Shown here: one piece after another, positions 21,893-32,292 of the stretch | Layout: each line of letters opens with the position of its first letter | Position numbering within the stretch: the first letter of the stretch is position 1 | Assembly: GCF_018991925.1 (NCBI RefSeq) | Contig: NW_024736071.1 | Location: 9,257,231-9,321,230, forward strand | DNA length: 64,000 bases | Direction: 5' to 3' | From: Homarus americanus | Taxonomy: Eukaryota; Arthropoda; Malacostraca; Decapoda; Nephropidae | Position numbers and translations under genes: made by a program | Notes under the pieces: model-generated | Told to the model about the DNA's origin: nothing | Database searches by the model: none | Seen by the model: only the letters and a program-made list of their open reading frames with translations

Positions 21893-24800
21893 ATTTTCTA
21901 TGATACAAATTTCCCGTTTTCTATGATAATCTACTTCGCAAAATTAGGTAATATTTCCCCAAAAGTCGATAATCTACTTCCCCAAAAATTTGATAATCTA
22001 CTCTCCCGAAAAGGAGATAATCTACTTTTCGGGAAAGTAGATAACCAACTTTCCCAGAGAGTAGATATTTCCCATTTTCTATGATACAAATTACCATTTT
22101 CTGTGATAAGTAGATAACCAACTTCCCAGAAAGTAGATATTTCCCATTTTCTATGATACAAATTTCTCGTTTTCTATGATAATCTACTTCACAAAATTAA
22201 GTAATATTTCCCCAAAAGTCGATAAGCTACTTCCCCGAAAAGTCGATAATCTACTTTCCCAAAAAGTAGATAATCTACTTTTCAGGAAAGTAGATGACCA
22301 ACTTTCCCGGAAAGTAGATATTTCCCATTTTCTATGATACAAATTACCATTTTCTATGATAAGTAGATAACCAACTTTCCCAGAAAGTAGATATTTCCCA
22401 TTTTCTATGATACAAATTTCTCGTTTTCTATGATAATCTACTTCATAAAATTAAGTAATATTTCCCAAAAAGTCGATAATCTACTTCCCCAAAAAGTCGA
22501 TAATCTACTTTCCCGAAAAGTAGATAACCTACTTTTCAGGAAAGTAGATAACCAACTTTCCAGGAAAGTAGATATTTCCCATTTCTTATTATACAAATTT
22601 CCCTTTTTCTATGATAAATAGATAACCAAGTTTCCCAGAAAGTAGATATTTTCCATTTTCTGTGATACAAATTTCCCGTTTTCTATGATAATCTACTTCA
22701 GAAAATTTGGTATTATTTCCCAAAAAGTCGATAATCTACTTTACCGAAAAGTAGATAATCTACTTTTTGGGAAAGTGGATGACCAACTTTCCCGGAAAGT
22801 AGATATTTCCCAATTTCTATGATATAAATTTCCCGTTTTCTATGATAAATAGATAACCAACTTTCCCAGAAAGTAGATATTTCCCATTTTCTGTTATACA
22901 AATTTCCCGTTTTCTATGATAATCTACTTCAGAAAATTTGGTAATATTTCCCAAAAAGTCGATAATCTACTTCCCCAAAAGTCGATAATCTACTTTACCG
23001 AAAAGTAGATAATCTACTTTTAGGGAAAGTAGATGACCAACTTTCCCGGAAAGTAGATATTTCCCATTTTCTATGATATAAATTTCCCGTTTTCTATGAT
23101 AAATAGATAACCAACTTTCCCAGAAAGTAGATATTTCCCATTTTTTTTTATACAAATTTCCCGTTTTCTATGATAATCTACTTCAGAAAATTTGGTATCA
23201 TTTCCCCAAAAGTCGATAAGCTACTTCCCCGAAAAGTCGATAATCTACTTTCCCAAAAAGTAGATAATCTACTTTTCAGGAAAGTAGATGACCAACTTTC
23301 CCGGAAAGTAGATATTTCCCATTTTCTATGATACAAATTACCATTTTCTATGATAAGTAGATAACCAACTTTCCCAGAAAGTAGATATTTCCCATTTTCT
23401 ATGATACAAATTTCTCGTTTTCTATGATAATCTACTTCATAAAATTAAGTAATATTTCCCCAAAAGTCGATAATCTACTTCCCCGAAAAGTCGATAATCT
23501 ACTTTCCCGAAAAGTAGATAATCTACTTTTCAGAAAAGTAGATAACCAACTTTCCAGGAAAGTAGATATTTCCCATTTCATATTATACAAATTTCCCTTT
23601 TTCTATGATAAATAGATAACCAAGTTTCCCAGAAAGTAGATATTTTCCATTTTCTGTGATACAAATTTCCCGTTTTCTATGATAATCTACTTCAGAAAAT
23701 TTGGTATTATTTCCCAAAAAGTCGATAATCTACTTTACCGAAAAGTAGATAATCTACTTTTTGGGAAAGTGGATGACAAACTTTCACGGAAAGTAGATAT
23801 TTCCCATTTTCTATGATATAAATTTCCCGTTTTCTATGATAAATAGATAACCAACTTTCCCAGAAAGTAGATATTTCCCATTTTCTGTTATACAAATTTC
23901 CCGTTTTCTATGATAATCTACTTCAGAAAATTTGGTATTATTTCCCAAAATGTCGATAATCTACTTCCCCAAAAGTCGATAATCTACTTTACCGAAAAGT
24001 AGATAATCTACTTTTAGGGAAAGTAGATGACCAACTTTCCCGGAAAGTAGATATTTCCCATTTTCTATGATATAAATTTCCCGTTTTCTATGATAAATAG
24101 ATAACCAACTTTCCCAGAAAGTAGATATTTCCCATTTTCTGTTAAACAAATTTCCCGTTTTCTATGATAATCTACTTCAGAAAATTTGGTATTATTTCCC
24201 AAAAAGTCGATAATCTACTTCCCCCAAAAGTCGATAATGTACTTTATCGAAAAGTAGATAATCTACTTTTTGGGAAAGTAGATGACCAACTTTCCCAGAA
24301 AGTAGATATTTCCCATTTTCTATAATATAAATTTCCCGTTTTCTATGATAAATATATAACCAACTTTCCCAGAAAGTAGATATTTCCCATTTTCTGTGAT
24401 ACAAATTTCCCGTTTTCTATGATAATCTACTTCGGAAAATTTGGTAATATTTCCCAAAAAGTCGATAATCTACTTCCCCGAAAAGTCGATAATCTACTTT
24501 CCCGAAAAGTAGATAATCTACTTTTTGGGAAAGTAGATAACCAACTTCCCCGGAAAGTAGATATTTCCCATTTTCTATGATATAAATTTCCCATTTTCTA
24601 TGATAAGTAGATAACCAACTTTCCCAGAAAGTAGAAATTTCCCATTTTCTGTGATACAAATTTCCCATTTTTTATGATAATCTACTTCAGAAAATTTGGT
24701 AATATTTCCCAAAAAGTCGATAATCTACTTCCCCAAAAGTCGATAATCTACTTTACCGAAAAGTAGATAATCTACTTTTAGGGAAAGTAGATGACCAACT

Positions 24801-26620
24801 TTCCCGGAAAGTAGATATTTCCCATTTTCTATGATATAAATTTCCCGTTTTCTATGATAAATAGATAACCAACTTTCCCAGAAAGTAGATATTTCCCATT
24901 TTCTGTTATACAAATTTCCCGTTTTCTATGATAATCTACATCAGAAAATTTGGTATTATTTCCCAAGATGTCGATAATTTACTTCCCCAAAAGTCGATAA
25001 TCTACTTTACCGAAAAGTAGATAATCTACTTTTAGGGAAAGTAGATGACCAACTTTCCCGGAAAGTAGATATTTCCCATTTTCTATGATATAAATTTCCC
25101 GTTTTCTATGATAAATAGATAACCAACTTTCCCAGAAAGTAGATATTTCCCATTTTCTGTTAAACAAATTTCCCGTTTTCTATGATAATCTACTTCAGAA
25201 AATTTGGTATTATTTCCCAAAAAGTCGATAATCTACTTCACCCAAAAGTCGATAACCTACTTTATCGAAAAGTAGATAATCTACTTTTTGGGAAAGTAGA
25301 TGACCAACTTTCCCAGAAAGTAGATATTTCCCATTTTCTATGATATAAATTTCCCGTTTTCTATGATAAATAGATAGCCAACTTTCCCAGAAAGTAGATA
25401 TTTCCCATTTTCTGTTAAACAAATTTCCCGTTTTCTATGATAATCTACTTCAGAAAATTTGGTATTATTTCCCAAAAAGTCGATAATCTACTTCACCCAA
25501 AAGTCGATAACCTACTTTATCGAAAAGTAGATAATCTACTTTTTGGGAAAGTAGATGACCAACTTTCCCAGAAAGTAGATATTTCCCATTTTCTATGATA
25601 TAAATTTCCCGTTTTCTATGATAAATAGATAGCCAACTTTCCCAGAAAGTAGATATTTCCCATTTTCTGTGATACAAATTTCCCGTTTTCTATGATAATC
25701 TACTTCAGAAAATTTGGTATTATTTCCCAAGATGTCGATAATTTACTTCCCCAAAAGTCGATAATCTACTTTACCGAAAAGTAGATAATCTACTTTTAGG
25801 GAAAGTAGATGACCAACTTTCCCGGAAAGTAGATATTTCCCATTTTCTATGATATAAATTTCCCGTTTTCTATGATAAATAGATAACCAATTTTCCCAGA
25901 AAGTAGATATTTCCCATTTTCTGTTATACAAATTTCCCGTTTTCTATGATAATCTACTTCAGAAAATTTGGTATCATTTCCCAAAAAGTCGATAATCTAC
26001 TTCCCCCAAAAGTCGATAATCTACTTTATCGAAAAGTAGATAATCTACTTTTTGGGAAAGTAGATGACCAACTTTCCCAGAAAGTAGATATTTCCCATTT
26101 TCTGTGATACAAATTTCCCGTTTTCTATGATAATCTACTTCGGAAAATTTGGTAATATTTCCCAAAAAGTCGATAATCTACTTCCCCGAAAAGTCGATAA
26201 TCTACTTTCCCGAAAAGTAGATAATCTACTTTTTGGGAAAGTAGATAACCAACTTCCCCGGAAAGTTGATATTTCCCATTTTCTATGATATAAATTTCCC
26301 ATTTTCTATGATAAGTAGATAACCAACTTTCCCAGAAAGTAGAAATTTCCCATTTTTTGTGATACAAATTTCCCATTTTATGATAATCTACTTCAGAAAA
26401 TTTGGTAATTTTTCCCAAAAAGTCGATAATCTATTTCCCCTAAGTCAATAATCTACTTTCCCAGAAAGTAGATATTTCCCATTTTATATTATATATATTT
26501 CCCGTTTTCAATGATAAGTAGATAACCAACTTTCCCAGAAAGTAGATATTTTCCATTTTCTGTGATACAAATTTCCCATTTTCTATGATAATATACTTCA
26601 CAAAATTAGGAAATATTTCC
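21893..26620 (-). repeat. Satellite array, right arm, with higher-order periodicity
   Basis: The minus-oriented monomer is about 254 bp; for example, homologous points recur at 22713 and 22967, and at 24725 and 24979. A higher-order period of 994 bp (22430 and 23424, 22713 and 23707, 22967 and 23961) changes to 1018 bp further right (23707 and 24725, 23961 and 24979, 24192 and 25210). So blocks of about four monomers have been copied together. Short open frames in it are repeat artefacts. Confidence 0.85.
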
Positions 26621-26629
26621 CCAAAAGGA

Positions 26630-27141
26630 ATTACTTGTGGTGCTCATATTAAATTATTTGTTCCAGAACATAACCAGTTTCTGGAGCCTTCAGAGCACTG
26701 GGACACCGGATAAACGGTCCCATACCTGTATATAGAATAATACAGCAAAAACTACAAGATCTACACATACTGGTATACTGTATGTGGTAATATGTATATG
26801 GATCAGAGTGAGAGCAAATGAGTTCTTGCAAGTTGTTGCATTATTTTCTAAAGATGCACTGCCATAACTAGCTCTGCTACATCTTCAGCTAATTTACCTC
26901 AAAAGGAGTGGCACTATCACTATTATAACTGGGTTAATAAAAAGCTACTAATAATAATTTGCTTTTAATAACTAAATAAGGCAAACATACAACATTAAAC
27001 AATACTGAATACTCCATACAATAACTATCTCTAGTGCAATAACAATCTATATAAGTGCTAATTAACAGAATATAATTGTAGTCTATTTAAAAATATTTAG
27101 CACACTAAAGAGACAGGCAAAGGTACTGCATTTTAATATAC
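26630..27141 (-). repeat. Right inverted end of the foldback structure
   Basis: Reverse complement of 12891-13395, retaining the same internal landmarks (ccggataaacggtccca, gttataatagtgatagtgcc in inverse order). Its outer end lies about 630 bp downstream of the TSC2 stop codon. Confidence 0.8.
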
Positions 27142-27767
27142 AGGTATTTGTACTGGAGGACTGCTTGCTTCCTCTGTTCAAGTCTCATGGACTTCCCTCC
27201 CTCTTCCTTTAATTCCAGTATGTTCACTCATCTGGTTCATTTTTCCATATTCCTAATTCAGTTATTCCCAGCACTTTCTCAGTCTCCCGACACCCGCTCA
27301 GTCTCCCGACACCCGCTCAGTCTCCTCGACACCCGCTCAGACTCCCCGACACCCGCTCAGACTCCCCGACACCCGCTCAGTCTTGCTACCACTCACTCTC
27401 AATCAATCAGTCTCCCTAACACTCACTCTCAGTCAGTCTCCCCAACACACTCTCAGTCAGTCAGTCAGTCAGTCAGTCTCCCCAACACCCACTCTCAGCC
27501 AACCAGTGTCCCTAACACCCACTCTCCACACCCACTCTCAGTTAACCAGTGTCCCTAATACCCACTCTCAGTCAACCAGTGTCCCTAACACCCACTCTCA
27601 GTCAACCAGTGTCCCTAACACCCACTCTCAGTCAGCCAGTCTCAACACCCACTCTCAGTCAGCCAGTCTCAACACCCACTCTCACTCAGCCAGTCCCTTC
27701 AACACTCACTCAGCCAGTCTACCTAAATCTCAGTCTCAGTAAATCCTCTTCATTCTGTCTTCCCACA
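27142..27767 (-). other. TSC2 downstream sequence / presumptive 3' untranslated region
   Basis: Sequence directly 3' of the TSC2 stop codon. A minus-strand ATTAAA at 27208-27213, about 555 bases after the stop, is a possible polyadenylation signal. Most of the interval is a minisatellite. I see no other gene. Confidence 0.35.
27281..27740. repeat. Minisatellite
   Basis: Five 19-20-bp units (agtctcccgacacccgctc and variants) are followed by about 30-bp units (cagtcaaccagtgtccctaa and cacccactct) and a short (cagt)n run. Long Ser/Thr/Pro-rich plus-strand frames over it are a repeat artefact. Confidence 0.85.
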
Positions 27768-28007
27768 TCAGTACAAGAAGTGGATTGAGTACCCATCACT
27801 GTGACTCTTAGTCCTCCTCCTCACACAGGAATCTGTCAAATCGGTGAAATCCAGCAGTTGAGGTGGTCTCAGCCCCTGATCATTGTCTTTGATATCATTA
27901 AGCACAGTTTGGCGGATCTTTCTGATCTTCCTTAGTCTTTCCATCCAGTTACTTGCATATAGGGTATGAGGTGGACGATTTAGTGAATCCAAAATCATTG
28001 AAGCGAG
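27768..28007 (-). CDS. TSC2: TSC2 (tuberin) last coding exon
   Basis: An acceptor tttacag precedes 28007, and the frame runs 79 codons to TGA at 27770-27768. It carries the conserved C-terminal block after the GAP domain: YASNWMERLRKIRKIRQTV matches the tuberin stretch around 'SKWIARLRHIKRLRQ'. A shorter tail follows, with DFTDLTD close to the vertebrate 'EDFTEF' ending. Tuberin, with hamartin, is the GAP that turns off the small GTPase Rheb and so restrains mTORC1. The exon joins in phase 0 to the exon at 37250-37080 (QLALHAN|LAS). Strong match; whether this is an intact gene cannot be told from a 3' part. Confidence 0.88.
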   Translation of the reverse strand, partial: LASMILDSLNRPPHTLYASNWMERLRKIRKIRQTVLNDIKDNDQGLRPPQLLDFTDLTDSCVRRRTKSHSDGYSIHFLY

Positions 28008-28820
28008 CTGTAAAATATAAGCATTGTAGTGTCAGAAAATACATCTGAGCAATATTTTCTTCATCTTTTGATTTTTTTTTGTGTTTAGGTACTCAATGCA
28101 TTAAGCTGAAGGTAATCTGTGTTTATTGTATCTCCAGCCCCCAGCAGTAATGGAGACACCAGAATAGATACAGACAAACAAAAAGAGAACCTGTGGAACA
28201 TGGAATCCATAGGTATACAGGAATATGCCAGAGGAGCATTATGTGGAAGAAAACTTCCTTAGAATATTAAAACATGGAGAGCAAATACTGGGTGAGATTA
28301 CCTTGGAAACCTATTCATCCACCTTTAACAGATACAGTAATTATCAGGTGTGTTTAGCTCAGACCAGACAGACCTACAACAAATTAAAGAAACAAGCTGA
28401 TAAGTTAGTTATTCAACATTTTTAAATAAAGGGATCAAGAGTTCAGGTTTACCCTTGGTTCAGGAACCAAGGGTAAACCATAAAACACATTATTTGCCAC
28501 ATCTGAGTATAACAAAACAGTCCGGTACTACACCTTTGTGCATAGTATATGCAGTGCTAAGACACCCAAAGGAGTGTCTTTGAATAAGATCGAGATTTCA
28601 CTGGATTTGGAAGGACTAACAGTAAAGATAAATTTGAACCCTTAGACATGTACAGATTTAAAATTGTTCTTGTCAGCTCTACCTGGTCGCCATATCTACT
28701 ACAGATGGTATTACAATACCACTGAGCGACTAAATACAGTATAGTGACAATACACATGTGCAGAGGATAAAAAAAATTCCCTCTATACACTATAGACAAT
28801 TTACAAGGGACAACTAATAG
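28008..28820. other. TSC2 intron, non-repetitive-looking part
   Basis: No recognised gene. A plus-strand open frame at 28225-28425 (66 codons, YNKLKKQADKL near the end) has no family I know. At 28446-28479 there is a perfect 16-bp inverted repeat with a 2-base loop (GGTTTACCCTTGGTTC, AG, complement). Confidence 0.35.
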
Positions 28821-29310
28821 TGAAATGCAGCTAAAACTGTGATGGAAGATGCTTCCATGCCAATACAATAATGGCACACAAAGTTTGTATGGTGATTTAC
28901 TGAAGAAACAAGATGCAAATTTTTATGCAAAATCCTTTCATGCCAGTAAAGGGTGGTTTAAAGGGTTTAAGAACTGCCCAAATTTGGGTAATATTAAGAT
29001 GGACGATGAAGCAGCCAGTGCTGATACTGAGGCTGCAAGGAAACATCTTGCAGAACTGAAGGCAATTAAAGAAGCAGATGGCTATACACTAGAACAAGTG
29101 TACAATGAGGATGAAACTGGCCCATTTTGGAAGCGCATGCCTGCCAGGACATTTATTTCAAGTGAAGAAAAGTCGGCACCAGACTAAAAGGCTTCAAAGG
29201 ATCGTCCAATGCTTCTGTTGGGAGGTAATGCTGATGGAGATATGAAGTTAAATCCCTTGTTTGTGTACCATTCTGAAAATCCAAGGGCTTTCAAGGGTTC
29301 TCTTCTTACT
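28820..29310 (+). pseudogene. Tigger transposase relic, N-terminal to central part
   Basis: Frames show the second DNA-binding half (FHASKGWFKGFKN, about 28943) and the first catalytic region (VYNEDETGPFWKRMPART, about 29100, where the family has NVDETG). After a stop comes LLLGGNADGDMKLNPLFVYHSENPRAFKG. It ends abruptly at about 29310, where inverted LINE-tail and Pao sequence begin. The missing C-terminal part may be the minus-strand piece at 31583-32110. Confidence 0.7.
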
Positions 29311-29575
29311 TCTGCGGGTTGAGCTAATTTACTTTTACTTTTTACTTACTTTTATCCTCCTCACCACTGATTGGCTCGTTAGCCGCTTGGGCGATCTGTC
29401 ACGTCTCTGATTACTTTTCCTTTTCTTTTATCCTCTTCACCAAAAGATCGGCTCGTTAGCCGCTTGGGCGATCGGTAACGTCTCTGATTACTTTTCCTTT
29501 TCTTTTATCCTCTTCACCAAAAGATCGGCTCGTTAGCCGCTTGGGCGATCGGTAACGTCTCTGTTACGCACTGTT
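29308..29575 (-). repeat. Tandem LINE 3'-tail copies at left rearrangement edge
   Basis: Three copies of a ~77-bp unit (ggctcgttagccgcttgggcgat starts at 29372, 29450 and 29527) correspond to the 3' end of the LINE family on the minus strand. The outermost ~30 bp (cttacttctgcgg..gagctaattt) is the complement of sequence at about 32285-32325. Confidence 0.75.
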
Positions 29576-30745
29576 GGCAAGTACTGGGCATGCACTAGCT
29601 CCTGAATGTACCTGAACCCACTCCAGTGTTGGTCAAGTCTTATCTTGAAAGAGCTCACACTCGGTGCAGTCACAACACTTTCTGGTAGATTGTTCCAAGA
29701 GTTCACAACTCTCACTCCAAAAACGTTTGCCCTCACAGTTTTCTGGACTTGCAACTTCTTCAATCTTGAGCTGTGACCCCTTGTGGGGTGAGCGTCTGCC
29801 AGCTCCAAGTAAGGACACTCAACTGAGTAGTGCCCCTTGAGATGCTTATACACCTCTATTAGGTCACCCCTTGCCCATCTGTATTATAAGCTAGGCAAGT
29901 TCAGGCACTCTAATCTCTCAGGGTAGCTGAGGTGCCAAAGGGCAGGCACCAGTCTGGTGGCCCACCTTTGAACATTTTGAACCAACTGACAGTCCACAGC
30001 ATATCTCGGGGACCAGATGGGGTGACAGTACCCCAGATGGGGAAGCACTTCACCCTTGAAGATCGTTGCGAGGGACAGACCGTCTAGATATCTGAACGAC
30101 CTTCTTATAAGACCCAATAATTTATTTGCCTGAATTACCTTCTTCTCGCAATGGCCTGAGAACTTCAGCTCATTGTCAACATTCACACATAGGTCCTTCT
30201 CACATTGTCTCAAATAGTGCAGTTTCTTCATCCCGTTGGGACATATGATACGCCTCCTTACCGTTGGTATGCACCAGGTGCATCCTCTTACACTTCGTGA
30301 CATTAAATCTCGGCAGCCATTTCTTTGACCATTCTTGGAGCCCACAAAGGTCCTCCTGCAGCTCTTCGCAGTCCACTTGGTTCTTGATTTCCCGAAATAA
30401 CTTGGCGTCATCGGCAAACATTTGTATGGAGGAGTGTACAAAGTCAGGCATGTCATTTATGAAACCAACAAACAACAGCGGGCCCAATACATTGCCCTGC
30501 GGTACCCCGCTTGTGACAGGTATGGATGATGATTTTGTACCATTAGTCACCACACACTGCTTGCGGTCATGTAGAAAGTCTTCTATCCACGCAAGGACAT
30601 TTCCTCGAATTCCGTACCCTTCCAGTTTGATTCTCAGCCTTTCGTAGGGTACACTATCGAAAGCCTTGGCAAAATCTAGGTAAATATTCTCTATATTACC
30701 AACCCGTTCCAGAATATGGGTCCAAATATCCAATACCTTGAGCAA
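29533..30745 (-). pseudogene. LINE reverse transcriptase, copy A (5' truncated)
   Basis: Minus-strand frames 30745-30200 and 30456-29533 carry IYLDFAKAFDSV, SGVPQGNVLGPLLF, the catalytic FADD box (30418-30407), RFNVTKCKRMHL, and the C-terminal LGLIRRSFRYLDGLSLATIF and HLEYCHP-like region. It is the same family as 33243-36826 and 61858-63005. It is truncated at the RT fingers and joined directly to BEL/Pao integrase sequence at 30745. Frame breaks occur at about 30230 and 29880. Confidence 0.8.
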
Positions 30746-31170
30746 TTGTGTTTATCAGGAGCACCTGCTTTAAAGTTAGTGGCATTGTCGGAAATAATTA
30801 ATCTAGGGCAGGAACGTCGAGCTTTAAGTTTTCTGAAAATAGTAATAAAAGTGTTTGCAGTTAAATCTTCTGCAAATTCTAAGTACTGTACAGCTCTAGT
30901 CACTGCACATGTAAACAAGTAACCATGAACTTTATTTGATTTCATTCCCCTTTTTCAAGATTATAGCTCCAGCGTAGTCCACTCCCACAAATTGGAATGG
31001 TAGTGCATCTTGGACTCTTTCAAGAGGTAATGGTGGAGTGGGTGGTACTACATATCTAGGACCTTCTAAACTTTTACATACTCCACAATGTATGTATTTT
31101 TTTTTAATACCTTGTCTTGCTTGGGGTTTCCAAAGTTCTTCCCTTAATTTATTTTAGGGTCTGATTCATC
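30700..31170 (-). pseudogene. BEL/Pao integrase fragment
   Basis: The minus-strand frame (30945-30691) reads KVHGYLFTCAVTRAVQYLEF...SCPRLIISDNATNFKAG, the D,D part of a Pao-type integrase. Just upstream (31160-30950), PPTPPLPLERVQDALPFQFVGVDYAG gives the first catalytic Asp and the preceding zinc-binding region. It is broken by the LINE copy. Its continuation appears on the opposite strand at 32290-33040. Confidence 0.7.
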
Positions 31171-31582
31171 CCTACATGTCATGAGGCTTTGTGGCATTTT
31201 TTTTATCATCAATTTAGTTAAATTATGTTTTTTTAGGGAGCACGATAGGATGCCATGTGTTATATGCTATTATCTATTCTTCCAAAGGTTTGAATAATTC
31301 CCTCCCATATAAATAATCTGAGTTTTTTTAAACTGATTTGTTCTGTGGTGTAGGATTCATTTGATGCATCATCAGGCTGCATGTTTGCCCTACTTACTGC
31401 AGGCATCCCTTGGGTTACTGAATGGTTCCATTCCTGAAGATTTTTATGTATTGCAAAATTTCATAACGCAGGACCAATTTTCCCATTGACTTCCACTATA
31501 TAAGTTGAGATGCACTTGAACATAATTTTTTTTTTTTACCCAAAAAGGTATTGCAAGCACATATACAAATAAAGAGACAGTT

Positions 31583-32110
31583 TTAAACACATACAATGAT
31601 CCAATCAAGATGTAACATTATAATAAATGTTGAGTGAGTTGAGGTGGTGCAATTGGAGTTGTTGAGAGGGAGACGGAGGGTCACTGCTGACTCTTGCCCC
31701 TCCATGTATATTATCATCTGCTTCAGTTGCTGTAGGCTGTGGTCTTGGGGCAAAAACTTGTCTACTATAAAGTTGTTTGGCATTGACTGAACTTTTCTGT
31801 CGGACTCTAGCAACTCAACCACACAATCCTGATCCACTTCCTCAAACCCTGCACCTTTTGCCAGTGTTACAATTTCTTGTTGAACTTTATTTGTGGTTTC
31901 AACTTGGGGAAAACCTTGAAAGGTATGGATGCATTCTGGCCAGATGTTTTTCCTCATGACATTCATTGTTGTTGTTTTCAGTTCATCCAAGAAAGCCTTG
32001 TTGGAAATATTTCTGTTGTTATTGTACTATACCTTTCTACTGCTGGACAAGAACAATTTATGAACCAACTTGGAACAGGTTGGCAGTCATCCACGCTTTC
32101 CTATTAGAAC
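31583..32110 (-). pseudogene. Tigger transposase relic, C-terminal part
   Basis: The frame 31990-31583 reads FLDELKTTTMNVMRKNIWPECIHTFQGF... then IVTLAKGAGFEEVDQDCVVELLES, the helical tail typical of Tigger transposases (compare WRTFWPKCVNNFQGF in the copy at 40673-42380). It is minus-oriented, whereas the N-terminal relic at 28820-29310 is plus. It may be the two halves of one copy split by inversion. Confidence 0.65.
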
Positions 32111-32127
32111 ACCATATCACTGGTAGT

Positions 32128-32292
32128 TTAGGTTTGGCAGAGAAGTGACCGATCGCCCAAGTGGCTAAAGAGCCGATCTTTTGGTAAAGAGGATAAAAGA
32201 AAAGGAAAAGTAATCAGAGACGTGACCGATCGCCCAAGCGGCTAACGAGCCGATCAGTGGTGAAGAGGATAAAAGTAAGTAAAAAGTAAATT
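32128..32292 (+). repeat. LINE 3'-tail copies at right rearrangement edge
   Basis: Two tandem plus-strand units (gaccgatcgcccaag..gataaaag) are the inverse of those at 29345-29575. The sequence ends gtaagtaaaaagtaaatt before BEL/Pao sequence resumes. Confidence 0.75.

Larger units (their letters stand above)
12891..27141. mobile_element. Giant foldback-like element with satellite arms
   Basis: The outermost ~0.5 kb on each side (about 12891-13395 and 26630-27141) are inverted copies; for example, gcaacaacttgcaagaactc at left appears complemented at about 26820-26840. Inside each end comes an array of the same ~254-bp satellite, plus orientation at left and minus at right, meeting at about 21893. 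Without the gypsy insertion the structure is about 9 kb. This resembles Foldback or Galileo elements of flies (long inverted arms made of tandem repeats). No transposase is seen, and I found no convincing target duplication, so the class is inferred. Confidence 0.7.

Noticed and set aside
13416..26420. Many 60-135-codon open frames with repeating K-V-D-Y-L-L-F-G type peptides
   Set aside because: They follow the satellite repeat, shift with each monomer (254 is not divisible by 3) and lack start context, splice sites or any known family.
13416..26620. CRISPR-like array
   Set aside because: Regular short units are satellite sub-repeats without unique spacers; the genome is eukaryotic.
27148..27788. 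Ser/Thr/Pro/Gln-rich plus-strand frames
   Set aside because: Minisatellite translation in all three frames, antisense to the TSC2 3' region.
30264..30647. 127-codon plus-strand frame opposite the LINE RT, and a similar one at 62627-63298
   Set aside because: Shadow frames of the minus-strand reverse transcriptase.
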